From contig NZ_JAFFZS010000013.1 in the NCBI RefSeq assembly GCF_016921115.1, positions 124,001 to 188,000 on the forward strand: a stretch of DNA of 64,000 nucleotides, given 5' to 3'. Below are positions 1-8,925 of this stretch, in pieces (position 1 is the first letter of the stretch; every line of letters starts with the position of its first letter). This DNA comes from Streptomyces actuosus. Lineage in GTDB: Bacteria > Actinomycetota > Actinomycetes > Streptomycetales > Streptomycetaceae. A program made the translations under genes and the position numbers. The notes beneath the pieces were generated by a model. The model was not told the origin of the DNA. It ran no database searches and was given only the letters and a program-made list of their open reading frames with translations.

Positions 1-1554
1 GCCACCGTCACCCTGCTCCTGTGCGTGATGACCGGCCCCGACCGGGACGACCTCGACGAGTTCTACACCGGCTACGGCTCCCTGTCGCCCATGCGCAACG
101 GCCTGGCGATCGCCGGTGACTACATATCGGCCGCCACCGTGCTGGGCACCGGCGGCGTCATCGCCCTGTTCGGCTACGACGGCATCGTCCTGGCGCTCAG
201 CACGGCGCTGTCCCTGATGCTGCTGATGTTCCTGCTGGCCGAACCGCTGCGCAACACGGGACGCTTCACCATGGGCGACGCGCTGGCGCGCCGCATGCCG
301 GGGCGCGGCGTGCGCATCACGGCATGCGCGGTGACCCTCGCCGCGCTGCTGCCGCTGATGCTGGTGCAGCTCGCGGGCACCGGCCAGTTGCTCGCCTTCA
401 TCCTGGGCTTCGGCGGGGAGTCCCTGCAGACGGGCTGCATCGTGGGCCTCGGCGTCCTGATGATCAGTTACGCGGCCATCGGGGGCATGAAGGGCACCGC
501 CCTCATCCAGATCCTGAAGATCGTGATGCTGCTCGGCTCCGGCACCGTCGTCGCGATCCTCATCCTCAACCGCTTCGGCTGGGACCCGACCGCGCTGTTC
601 GACGCAGCCGCCGCGAAGAGCGGCGTCGGCCCGGCCTACCTGCACTCGGGCCTGCAGTTCTCGCACGGTGCGAGCCCCCGCCTCGACATGCTCACCTCGG
701 AGCTGACGGTGGTCCTGGGCGGCGCCTGCCTGCCCCACATCACCATGCGCATGTACACCGCCTCCACCGCCCGTCAGGTGCGGCGCTCGATGTCCTGGGC
801 GGTCTCCGGCGTGGCCCTGTTCGTCCTGATCATGACCGTCGTCGGGATCGGTGCGACGGCCCTGATCGGCCGCGAGGCGATCGCGCAGGCCGACCCGCAG
901 GGCAACACGGCCTACCTGCTGGGCTCACGGGCGGCGTTCGGCACCGACGTCTCCGGCGCGGAGACGCTGCTGTTCACCACGGTCACCACGGCGATCTTCC
1001 TCACCGTCCTCGCCTCGGTCGCCGGGATGATCCTCGCCTGCGCCAACTCCCTGGCCCACGACGTGTTCGCCGCGCGGGTGCGGGACATGCCTCCGCGGCG
1101 CGAGATGCTGCTGGCCCGTCTGTCCGCGCTGGCCGTCGGCGTGCCCACCATCCTCCTCGCCACCCAGGTCCAGCACCGCAGCCTGCAACCGCTGGTGACC
1201 CTCTCCTTCTGTCTGGGCGCCTCGTCGATCGCGCCCTCCCTGGTGTACGCCCTCTTCTGGCGCCGCTACACCCGGACGGGCCTGCTGTGGACCCTGATCG
1301 GCGGCGCAGCGTCCGTCCTGGTGCTGATGCCGGGCACCAACCTCGTCTCCGGCTCCCCCGGCGCCGCCTTCCCCGACGCCGACTTCAACTGGTTCCCGTT
1401 CACCACCACCGGACTGGTGTCCATCCCGCTCGGCTTCGTCTTCGGGTGGGCGGGGACGCTGCTCTCCAGCCGCACCGAGGCGGAGGAACAGCGGCACGAG
1501 TACGAGGCCCTGGAGGGGCGGATCCTCGCGGGCGCGGTGCGCAGGGGCACCTGA
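1..1554 (+). CDS. Cation/acetate-type sodium:solute symporter (5' end outside window)
   Basis: The reading frame is open from the first base, so the true start lies upstream and an N-terminal part with the first membrane segments is missing. What remains (over 510 residues) is a multi-helix membrane protein with about ten hydrophobic segments. Its signature 'FYTGYG...NGLAIAGDYISAAT' is typical of the ActP-like branch of the sodium:solute symporter family, followed by the conserved 'GRFTMGDALARRM'. Members take up acetate or related short monocarboxylates with sodium. The C-terminal 35 residues are charged and probably cytoplasmic. The usual small DUF485 partner gene would lie upstream, outside the window, and cannot be checked. 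Family is secure, substrate is inferred. Confidence 0.85.
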   Translation, partial: ATVTLLLCVMTGPDRDDLDEFYTGYGSLSPMRNGLAIAGDYISAATVLGTGGVIALFGYDGIVLALSTALSLMLLMFLLAEPLRNTGRFTMGDALARRMPGRGVRITACAVTLAALLPLMLVQLAGTGQLLAFILGFGGESLQTGCIVGLGVLMISYAAIGGMKGTALIQILKIVMLLGSGTVVAILILNRFGWDPTALFDAAAAKSGVGPAYLHSGLQFSHGASPRLDMLTSELTVVLGGACLPHITMRMYTASTARQVRRSMSWAVSGVALFVLIMTVVGIGATALIGREAIAQADPQGNTAYLLGSRAAFGTDVSGAETLLFTTVTTAIFLTVLASVAGMILACANSLAHDVFAARVRDMPPRREMLLARLSALAVGVPTILLATQVQHRSLQPLVTLSFCLGASSIAPSLVYALFWRRYTRTGLLWTLIGGAASVLVLMPGTNLVSGSPGAAFPDADFNWFPFTTTGLVSIPLGFVFGWAGTLLSSRTEAEEQRHEYEALEGRILAGAVRRGT

Positions 1555-1779
1555 GCCCCGGGCCACCGGCGCGGGACCCAGCGCCGGCACCAAGGCGTGG
1601 GCGCGGATCGGCACCGGAACGGCCGAGGCGTGTGCCGGCGCGGGGAGGCGCCGGGACGAGCGGAGAGGTCGTGCGCGCGGGACGCGTGAGCGCCCGGCGC
1701 GCGGCACCCCTCCGAGCGCCGCGTGGTGGGCCGGGAGCCGGAGCGACCGGGGCATGGAACACGGCGCGTGGAGCGCGCG

Positions 1780-2664
1780 CTACTCGGCCGTGCGCGCCGT
1801 GAGCGCGCTCAGGCTGGAGCGCAGGCGGTCCATGTGCGCCTGCACGTCGTCCCACAACTCCCCGTGCTCGCGCAGCAGGCGCTCCGTATCGCGCGCGATG
1901 CGGTCCTCCCCCAGGCGTGCCTGCGCCAGTAGCTCCGCCGCGCGCGCCCGCGCCTCCTCCTGACGGCGGCGCGCGGACTCCTTCGCCTCGGCGAGCGCGG
2001 ACTCCGCCTCGGACAGCGCCTCTTCGGCGCACGTCACACGCCGCGCGTGGCGGGACTCGAGTTCCGCCGTCCGTTCGGCGTCCGCCCGCTCCGCCTCGGT
2101 CGACCGCGCGGCATGCTCCCTCGCCAGGTCGGCGAGCATGCCGCCAGTGCGCTGCCGCGTCTCACGCAGCGCCGCCAGCGACTCGCTCCGGCCGGCCTTC
2201 ACCTCTCGCCGGGCGGCGACACGGATGCCATCGGCCTCGGCACGCGCCGCCTGGAGTCGGCCGCGGGCGTGTTCCTCGGCAGCCGCGCGGAGCGCGTCCG
2301 CCTCTTCCCGCGCCGCCCGGCGCACGCCGAGAGCACGCGTCTCGGCCTGCACGACCTGCTCGCGCGCATCACGGCGCGCCTGCTCCCGGACGGCCGCCGC
2401 CTCCTCCTCCGCGAGTTCGAACACGCGCCGCGCGCGCTCCCCGAGCGCTTCGTACGTCTGTGGCACAAGGGACGCCACCGTCTCACGCAACCCCTCCGCC
2501 TGCGCCTCCATGTCCCTCGCGAGCACGGTGAGACGCGCGGCGCGCTCCCAGGTGGCATCACGGTCCCGGCAGAGGGCATCGACATAGGCGTCAACCTGTC
2601 CGGGCCGATAGCCACGCCCCCGTACGGCCACGAAGCCATGGGGTGAGACCGGTGTACTGCTCAT
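1780..2664 (-). CDS. DivIVA-like coiled-coil protein
   Basis: A 294-residue protein starting at ATG 2664 (MSSTPVSPHGF), preceded by GAGAGGGG at a good distance; the frame stays open further upstream without a better start. Residues 1-40 contain 'GFVAVRGRGYRPGQVDAYVDAL', which resembles the N-terminal DivIVA membrane-targeting module. Almost all the rest is a long Ala/Glu/Arg-rich heptad region, i.e. a coiled coil. Streptomyces homologues are often labelled 'cellulose-binding protein', which this sequence does not support. A role in polar growth or as a cytoskeletal scaffold, like DivIVA/Scy/FilP, is inference from architecture. A terminator separates it from the upstream gene, so it is probably its own unit. 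Confidence 0.75.
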   Translation of the reverse strand: MSSTPVSPHGFVAVRGRGYRPGQVDAYVDALCRDRDATWERAARLTVLARDMEAQAEGLRETVASLVPQTYEALGERARRVFELAEEEAAAVREQARRDAREQVVQAETRALGVRRAAREEADALRAAAEEHARGRLQAARAEADGIRVAARREVKAGRSESLAALRETRQRTGGMLADLAREHAARSTEAERADAERTAELESRHARRVTCAEEALSEAESALAEAKESARRRQEEARARAAELLAQARLGEDRIARDTERLLREHGELWDDVQAHMDRLRSSLSALTARTAE

Positions 2665-2784
2665 CCTGGAACCCCTCTCCACCGAACCGGCGCAAAAATG
2701 ATGATTTCGCGCACATCTTGATGGATCAGACATAGGTGCTCATAACGCGACACTCCGCCGGAAGGTCACGGCACGCGGCGCACC

Positions 2785-2828
2785 AAGAGGGCCGCCCCCC
2801 GGTCCCATGACCGGGAGACGGCCCTCTT
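2785..2828 (-). terminator. Rho-independent-type hairpin after the deaminase/SUKH-4 gene
   Basis: A 10-bp outer stem (AAGAGGGCCG / CGGCCCTCTT) continues into a 7-bp inner stem (CCCGGTC / GACCGGG). It lies about 30 bp beyond the stop of the 2856-5804 gene and ahead of the next gene on the same strand. There is no real U-tract, as is common in Streptomyces. Confidence 0.7.
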
Positions 2829-2855
2829 CGCCTCGGCCTCAGCGCGGCAGGCGCG

Positions 2856-5804
2856 TCACAGCAGCCCGTCCCACATCTGCTCCAGCAGAACCGACCACCA
2901 GCTCTCCGGCGAACCCAGCGCCGCCGGATCCAGCGAGGCCAACTGGGCCTGGAAGTCGACCGTCCAGCGACCGGCCTGCTCCTGGTTGAGCCCGAACCGC
3001 AGCCGCCACATGCGGCCGAGCAGCGCAAGGCAGCGCTGGAACTCGGGCAGTCCCGAGTTCACGAACTGCGGCGGCACGGGCACACCCCCCGGCCCCGCCT
3101 CCACGGGCACCGCGACGATGTTCGCCGTGCCGTACTGCACACAGAGCGCCTTGCCGAAGTCGCTGCCCATGACAAGGTACGAGCCCGCGTCCGAGGCAGG
3201 CTGAACCCCGCGTTCGGCCGCCAGCTCCGCCAGTGTCGGCACCGGCCGCCCCGGCTGGGCCTGCGCCCAGAAGAAGGGACCCATGTCCACCGGCAGTCCG
3301 GCCACCACCAGCGTGTGCGCCACGATCGGCGGCACGCCCTGCCGGGACACCGCCGCCTGCTCGAAGTGGAACACGCCCGGCCCGAACGCCGCACCCAGTT
3401 CCTGTGCGATCCCCTCCGGCGGCACCGGGGGCGACGGCTGCACCGGAGGCAGCGGCGCCCGCACCGGCGCCATGCGTGCGGGACCGTCCGCCACCTGGTG
3501 CAACTCGCCCTGGTGCGCCAGCAGCTGCTGCATGCCCTGCTGCCGGCTCGCGTGGTCCGTGCCGTACGGCGCGATGCTCGTGATCCGCGCCTGCGGCCAC
3601 TGCTCCCGGATCATCCGCGCGCAGTACGCGCCCGGCAGCTCGCACGACTCCAGCTCGGTGTGCAGCTCCAGCACCTGGTCCGGCGGCACGTTCATGGCGC
3701 GCAGCTCGTGGAAGATCTGCCACTCCGGGTGCGGCGTACCCGGCGCCGATCGCCGGATCAGCTGCTGTTCGGAACCGTCCGGCGCGCGGTAGCGCAGCAC
3801 CGCCTGGTAGCCGGGACCGACGGTCGGCTGTCCGGGTGGCTGCTGCGGGTAGCCGTATGCCGCCGGTCGGCCCGGCATCGGCTGTCCGGGCACCGGCTGT
3901 CCAGGCACCGGCTGCCCCGGAGGCGGGGGCACCGCGCCCGGCGGCGCCGACTGCGGCGCGCCGGGTGCCGGGGGCGGTGGAGGCGCACCTGGGCCGCCCA
4001 CCGGGGGCGCGGCCAGCACGGTCTCCGCGTGGTGAACGGCCCCACGCGCGCCCCCCGCGGAACCACCCGGCGCGGCCGACGGGCCCGGCATCCCCTGGGC
4101 GCCCGGGGCGGCAGGAGCGCCCGGCGCGTGGGACACGCCCGGGGCGCCCGGCGACTTCGGTGCGCCCGCCTGTCCTGTGGCTCCGAGCTGGTTCGGGTCG
4201 GCCAGCATCGTGGCAGCGTGGTGCACTCCGCCGGGAGGTGTACCGCCCGGCGCACCGGGAACTCCCGGGGCGCCCGGCGGCTGAGGTGCGCCCGGGGCGT
4301 TCGGCGCGCCCGGGGCGCTCGGCCCCTGTTGCACGCCCTCGGCTCCGTCCGGCCCCAGCGCCGACACCATCTGCGTCGGCACGTAAGCACCCGCCGCGCC
4401 GGGCGCACCCGGCGGCGGAGGCACGGCGTCCCCCTGCCCTCCGCCCGGCATGCCCGGGGCACCCGGCGGAGGCGGAGGCGTGGCGCCCCTGCCGCGGCGC
4501 GGAGGCGGCGCGGCCTTGCTGGTGGCGGCGTCGGCGATGTCACCGGCGTTCGGCGCGAGCGGCCGTCCCGGATCGCCCGGGGGCTGCGGCGCACCAGGCA
4601 CCGGAGCGCTCTGGGGAGCGCCCGGAGGTGGAGTCGCCGGGACCCCGGGAGCGCCGGGACCCTGCGGATAGCCGTACGAGGGAGCGCCCGGAGGCGGCGG
4701 CGTGCCGCCCGCCGGGTAGCCGTAGGACGGCGCACCCGGCGCGGGGGCACCCGCGGGGGGCGCGCCCGGGGTGCCGGGGCCCTGGGGATGGCCGTACGCG
4801 GGCGCACCCGGAGGCGGAGGCGGCGTGCTGCTCGGCGTGGGCGTCACCGCGGGGGCGCCCGGCACCGCCGACGCGCCCTCGGCCCGCGCCGCTTGCGCAT
4901 CCCCCGGCGCACCAGCACCGCCATGCGCCCCGCTCATGCCCTGCACCACCGGCGCACCCGACTCGTCGAGCGCGGGCGCCACCGCCGTCCGCGGAAGCCG
5001 GCTCCCGCCCGCCATCAGCGCCGTCTTGGCCTCCGGTGCGGTCACCGGTGGCAGGTCCTCGTCCGCGTCCCCGCTCAACTGGGGCGCGAACACAGTCGCC
5101 GGAAGCGGAACGGAACGGTCGTCACCCGGGTCGGCGTTGGTGTCCGTGCCCGTCCACGGCGTGGCCCCCTCCGGCACGGGCACCGCTTGGGGCCCACCCG
5201 GAACCGGGACGCCGGGACCGGCCTGCGTCGGGGCAAGAGCCCCCGACCCCGCGCCCACAGCCGCACCCGCACCCGCACCCGCAGGACCACCGGCAGCACC
5301 GGACTGCGCGCCGCCGGCACCGGGAACACCGCCACCGCCGGCCGCCCCGGTCCCGGAGCCGGCCTCGGCCGCCCCGGCCGCGGCAGCCGCAGCGGCGGAC
5401 CCGTCGCGCTCACCGCTCCGCCGGTCCTGGATCCCCAGCTTGTCCGCCGCTTCCTGCAACCACTCCGGCGGACTCAGCAGGAACGACGTCTGGTTCAGAT
5501 CGACCCGTGCCGCAGGGGCCGGTACCGCGTCCTGGGGCTCGTCGGCCCGCCCGTACTCCTCCTCGTACCGGCGGATCACCTCCCCCACCGGCAGCGCCGG
5601 CCACAGCGTGGCCTCGCCGCTGTCCCGGGCGATCACCAGACGCTGCGCGCCCCCGTCCGAACGCGGGCCGTCCGCACGGTCCTCGGCCCACACGACGAAC
5701 CCGAGCTCGAACTCCCGCACCCGCACCTCACGGTGCTGATACGCGGGAACGTCCCCGTTGACCCACTCCTCCGCGCGCTCCTGCGCCTGCGCGAACGTCA
5801 CCAT
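2856..5804 (-). CDS. Fusion protein: Imm35-like N-terminus, Pro/Gly-rich linker, nucleotide-deaminase-like domain and SUKH-4 immunity domain
   Basis: A 982-residue soluble protein without signal peptide. Residues 1-95 resemble the YrhB/Imm35 immunity family. Residues about 130-660 are a low-complexity Pro/Gly/Ala linker with repeated GAP, APG and 'YGYP' units. Residues about 666-770 look like a polymorphic-toxin deaminase: an HPE (HxE) motif at about 692-694 and a zinc-type cysteine pair at about 721 and 728 in 'TELESCELPGAYC'. Residues about 797-982 match SUKH-4 immunity proteins ('PPQFVNSGLPEF'). The SD GGGGAGTGA precedes ATG 5804, and the start is 7 bp after the upstream gene's stop, so the two are one operon. 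The enzymatic activity is inferred; the deaminase assignment is less certain than SUKH-4. Toxin and immunity parts in one chain imply self-inhibition or loss of activity. Confidence 0.7.
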   Translation of the reverse strand: MVTFAQAQERAEEWVNGDVPAYQHREVRVREFELGFVVWAEDRADGPRSDGGAQRLVIARDSGEATLWPALPVGEVIRRYEEEYGRADEPQDAVPAPAARVDLNQTSFLLSPPEWLQEAADKLGIQDRRSGERDGSAAAAAAAGAAEAGSGTGAAGGGGVPGAGGAQSGAAGGPAGAGAGAAVGAGSGALAPTQAGPGVPVPGGPQAVPVPEGATPWTGTDTNADPGDDRSVPLPATVFAPQLSGDADEDLPPVTAPEAKTALMAGGSRLPRTAVAPALDESGAPVVQGMSGAHGGAGAPGDAQAARAEGASAVPGAPAVTPTPSSTPPPPPGAPAYGHPQGPGTPGAPPAGAPAPGAPSYGYPAGGTPPPPGAPSYGYPQGPGAPGVPATPPPGAPQSAPVPGAPQPPGDPGRPLAPNAGDIADAATSKAAPPPRRGRGATPPPPPGAPGMPGGGQGDAVPPPPGAPGAAGAYVPTQMVSALGPDGAEGVQQGPSAPGAPNAPGAPQPPGAPGVPGAPGGTPPGGVHHAATMLADPNQLGATGQAGAPKSPGAPGVSHAPGAPAAPGAQGMPGPSAAPGGSAGGARGAVHHAETVLAAPPVGGPGAPPPPPAPGAPQSAPPGAVPPPPGQPVPGQPVPGQPMPGRPAAYGYPQQPPGQPTVGPGYQAVLRYRAPDGSEQQLIRRSAPGTPHPEWQIFHELRAMNVPPDQVLELHTELESCELPGAYCARMIREQWPQARITSIAPYGTDHASRQQGMQQLLAHQGELHQVADGPARMAPVRAPLPPVQPSPPVPPEGIAQELGAAFGPGVFHFEQAAVSRQGVPPIVAHTLVVAGLPVDMGPFFWAQAQPGRPVPTLAELAAERGVQPASDAGSYLVMGSDFGKALCVQYGTANIVAVPVEAGPGGVPVPPQFVNSGLPEFQRCLALLGRMWRLRFGLNQEQAGRWTVDFQAQLASLDPAALGSPESWWSVLLEQMWDGLL

Positions 5805-5811
5805 CGCCAGC

Positions 5812-6852
5812 TCACTCCCCGACCACGGAAGAACCCGCGGAGGAACCCGCGGGCGAGCCCGCAGAATCCCCCACGGAAGAAACGGGTACCGGACGCGCGA
5901 ACCCGCCGTCCACCATCAGATTCGCCACCGTCTCCAACTCCGGCGGATTCCCGGCCAGCCGGGACAGGAAGTCGTCGAAGTCGTCTCCGCACGGCAGCAG
6001 CAGCCGCTCCGCACGCTCCGCCGGCGTCCACGCCGGATCCACGTCCCGCGCGTCGTCGTACGCGCAGAACCACACCGAACCGACCCGGTCGCCCTTCACC
6101 TTCACGGCCAGCAACCCGCCCTGCACGAACCCGACACCCAGGTAGTCCTTGGTCAGATGGTCACGCAGACACTTGTTGACGTACACCAGGTCGTTGACCG
6201 CGGCCTCGTCCCGCACCGTGAAGAACGGCTGGTCGACCAGCAGTCCCAACTCGGCGTCCAGCGCCGCCCCCACCGGCGCGCAACCGCCCGCCGCCTTCAG
6301 GAACGACCGGTACGCCCCCGGCAACCGGTAGCCCAGGTCCTCCTCGACCCCCAGCACCTGCTGCTCCGTCACCGCCACACCCGACTTCGGCAGCCGGACA
6401 TGCGCCGGGCGTGTCTCCTGCAACGGCCGCGTGCCCCGCTTGGTCTGGTCCACCGACGCCGTCGCCACACCACCGTGGTGCCGCAGCAACGCCTTCACCT
6501 CGACCGGAACCAGTTCCAGCCGCCGCGAGTGCACCGCGTGGTGCCACGTCCAGCCGTGCGGCGTCGCCACGTTGGGCACGGTGTCCCACAGCGCGTGGCC
6601 GCTCGCCGCCTGCGCCGCGTTGGCCGACACGTAGTCCGTCAGCCTCAGCTCGTCCACGCCGAAGCCCTCCGGAGGCTCCGCGATCTCCACCGCCGCGCGT
6701 GCGTAGGGCGAGAAGTCGGGGTAGCCGCGCTCGTCCACCCGTACCCCTCTGGGGTGACGGGCGGCCCGGACGGGATCCGGGAAGTGCACGACCTGCCCGG
6801 CGTAGGCCGCGTTCGGCGGCGCGGCTTGCTGCCCGAGCCGACCTGTCGTCAT
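5812..6852 (-). CDS. WHH/HNH-type nuclease domain fused to SMI1/KNR4 (SUKH-1) immunity domain
   Basis: A 346-residue protein (ATG 6852, SD GGGGGC; an in-frame extension to 7041 lacks support). Residues about 15-145 carry a nuclease-like module: 'HGWTWHHAVHSRRLELVP' (W103-H104-H105), then 'LLRHHGG' with a further His at 125/126. This is the layout of WHH-class HNH/endonuclease VII toxin domains. Residues about 160-315 are a SUKH-1 domain with 'VLGVEEDLGYRLPGAYRSFL' and 'DDFDDFLSRL'. The Ser/Gly-rich tail is disordered. No signal peptide or secretion domain is present. It is first in an operon with the deaminase/SUKH-4 fusion and divergent from the YwqJ-type deaminase gene. Domain recognition is by motif, without a profile search. 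Confidence 0.75.
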   Translation of the reverse strand: MTTGRLGQQAAPPNAAYAGQVVHFPDPVRAARHPRGVRVDERGYPDFSPYARAAVEIAEPPEGFGVDELRLTDYVSANAAQAASGHALWDTVPNVATPHGWTWHHAVHSRRLELVPVEVKALLRHHGGVATASVDQTKRGTRPLQETRPAHVRLPKSGVAVTEQQVLGVEEDLGYRLPGAYRSFLKAAGGCAPVGAALDAELGLLVDQPFFTVRDEAAVNDLVYVNKCLRDHLTKDYLGVGFVQGGLLAVKVKGDRVGSVWFCAYDDARDVDPAWTPAERAERLLLPCGDDFDDFLSRLAGNPPELETVANLMVDGGFARPVPVSSVGDSAGSPAGSSAGSSVVGE

Positions 6853-7155
6853 GGCGGTTGCCCCCTGCGGCACTCTGTACGAGCCGACAGCCACCGGACC
6901 TTCCGGTTCCGGCTCGCCACGCCCCGTATCCGACTGTCTCCAACGGTCTCCACGCGTTGACCGCGCCCATCGCGGTGCCGACAGCCTATGCGGTGCGCCG
7001 ACCCCGGTCACCGGGCCTCCGCTTTCGTCACCGGACGTCACTCACCGTGACAATCCGGCCGGCCACTGGCGTGTCGCCCGGCCCCAGCTTCCGCACACAC
7101 CACGCCATTTGGCACTCTGGGGCGACCGGGGGATGCTCGGGAGGGGATGACGATC

Positions 7156-7746
7156 ATGAACGCCACACGAACAAGCGCACACGAAGCGCCGCACTCCAGC
7201 GCGCCCGCCGGCTCCCACACCGCTTCCGGCGACCCGCGCACCGCGACCGGCGCCCCCCGCCCCGGCTCCGGGGATCCCCGCGTCGGCTGGAGCTCCGCCG
7301 AGGCCCCGCACGCCCCCACGCTCCGTCACCGCCGCGACGGAATCCTGCCCACCGTGGCCGCCGCACTCTCGGTACGCGGGACCACCCTCACCGCCACGGC
7401 TGCCCGCGGCGAGACGCCTCCCGCCCTGCACCCCCTCGTCCAGGACTTCCTCGACACCCTCACCAGCGGCCAACGGGACCGTTTCACCGGCCGCTGCGCC
7501 GAGACCGTCCTCATCTCCCGGCACATCGCCACCGCCGACACAGCCCGCAGCAAGCGCGCCGCCCGCAAACCCATGACCAACGGCGAGGCACGCAGAGCCC
7601 TCAAACAGGCCAAACTGACCGCCCGTCACATCCGCGAGGACGGCGACCCCCTCCACGGCGGCTTCTCCCACCCCTGCCGCGCCTGCACCGCCCTCAGCGC
7701 CCACTTCGGCGTCCGCATCGTCGACCCGGCGACACCCGCCGACTGA
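7156..7746 (+). CDS. YwqJ-type putative nucleic acid deaminase
   Basis: A 196-residue protein. ATG 7156 is preferred over ATG 7147 because the SD GGGAGGGG abuts the earlier codon and sits 9 bp from the later one. The first 60 residues are low-complexity (His/Pro/Ser/Gly). The C-terminal part has the full deaminase zinc signature: C-A-E (about C114-E116) and P-C-R-A-C (C174 and C177), joined by a basic helix and 'REDGDPLHGG'. This is the YwqJ-like family of polymorphic toxins. No secretion signal or export domain is visible, so it is either a chromosomal relic or a cytoplasmic enzyme. The probable immunity protein (SUKH-3) lies 400 bp downstream on the same strand. Confidence 0.75.
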   Translation: MNATRTSAHEAPHSSAPAGSHTASGDPRTATGAPRPGSGDPRVGWSSAEAPHAPTLRHRRDGILPTVAAALSVRGTTLTATAARGETPPALHPLVQDFLDTLTSGQRDRFTGRCAETVLISRHIATADTARSKRAARKPMTNGEARRALKQAKLTARHIREDGDPLHGGFSHPCRACTALSAHFGVRIVDPATPAD

Positions 7747-8153
<407 letters not shown>

Positions 8154-8648
8154 ATGCACACCGACCGCACCTCCACCACCCGTTTCTCCGTTCCCGTCGA
8201 CGCCGCCCTGCGCGCCGCCGGCTGGCAACCCGGACGCTGGGACATCAAACAGGCCGAGATCTGGGCCGACGCCCTCCGCGAACACACCTCCTCCGCAGGC
8301 CACCGCCACGCGGTCTTCCCCGCCGCGGTCGAGGCCTGGGCCGAGTTCGGTGGCCTGAGCATCTCCCCCGTCGGCCCCGGCCGCCAGATCGCCCCCGCCG
8401 CCCTCCACCTCGACCCCCTGCGCGGCCTGCACATGGCCCGCACCCTCGGCGACCTCGGCCGTGCCCTCGACACCGAGGTGAGCCCCCTGGGCACCGAGAC
8501 CGGCACCGAAGCCCTCCTCGCCATCGACAGCGAAGGCCGCGTCTACGTCCTCGACCACACCGGCGACTGGTACCTCGGCCCCGACATCGACCAGGCCCTC
8601 GCCACGCTCGTCTCGGGCCTGGAACCGGTACGCCTCACCGCAGGATGA
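8154..8648 (+). CDS. SUKH-3 family immunity protein
   Basis: A 164-residue acidic protein starting at ATG 8154. The opening 'ALRAAGWQPGRWD' and later 'LLAIDSEGRVYVLDHTGDWYLG' are characteristic of the SUKH-3 family. SUKH proteins bind and neutralise nuclease or deaminase toxins. Its placement downstream of the YwqJ-type deaminase on the same strand suggests a toxin-immunity pair, although the 400-bp repeat-containing gap is unusually long for such a pair and argues for a separate promoter. Confidence 0.8.
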   Translation: MHTDRTSTTRFSVPVDAALRAAGWQPGRWDIKQAEIWADALREHTSSAGHRHAVFPAAVEAWAEFGGLSISPVGPGRQIAPAALHLDPLRGLHMARTLGDLGRALDTEVSPLGTETGTEALLAIDSEGRVYVLDHTGDWYLGPDIDQALATLVSGLEPVRLTAG

Positions 8649-8687
8649 CCCACCCGTCCCACCGCACGCCGACCACCACAGAACACC

Positions 8688-8727
8688 GAAACCCAGGACG
8701 CCGAAACCCAGAAGCGCGGAAACCCAG
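8688..8727. repeat. Three copies of GAAACCCAG
   Basis: GAAACCCAG occurs at 8688-8696, 8703-8711 and 8719-8727, spaced 15-16 bp, in the gap between the SUKH-3 gene and the convergent histidine kinase. The same-face spacing (about 1.5 helical turns) is odd for an operator. Function unknown. Confidence 0.6.
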
Positions 8728-8925
8728 GGACGCCGCCCCCCCGGGGCGCGGCGGACACCCCGGGAAGCCGAACCCACGGGACATCGGCGCCCCGTGACGC
8801 CGGCAAACGGCACCGCCGGACACGCGCACCGGACAACGGCACCTCGCACGAGGCAACCACCCGTCCCGCCGGCCCCGGCCCGCCGGCACCCGCCCGTCCG
8901 CCGGCATCCACGCAGCCGGGCCCGC

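Noticed and set aside
3315..6179. 954-residue open frame on the + strand
   Set aside because: Arg/His-rich composition and full overlap with two genes supported by domains on the other strand; it is a GC-bias shadow of the Pro-rich linker.
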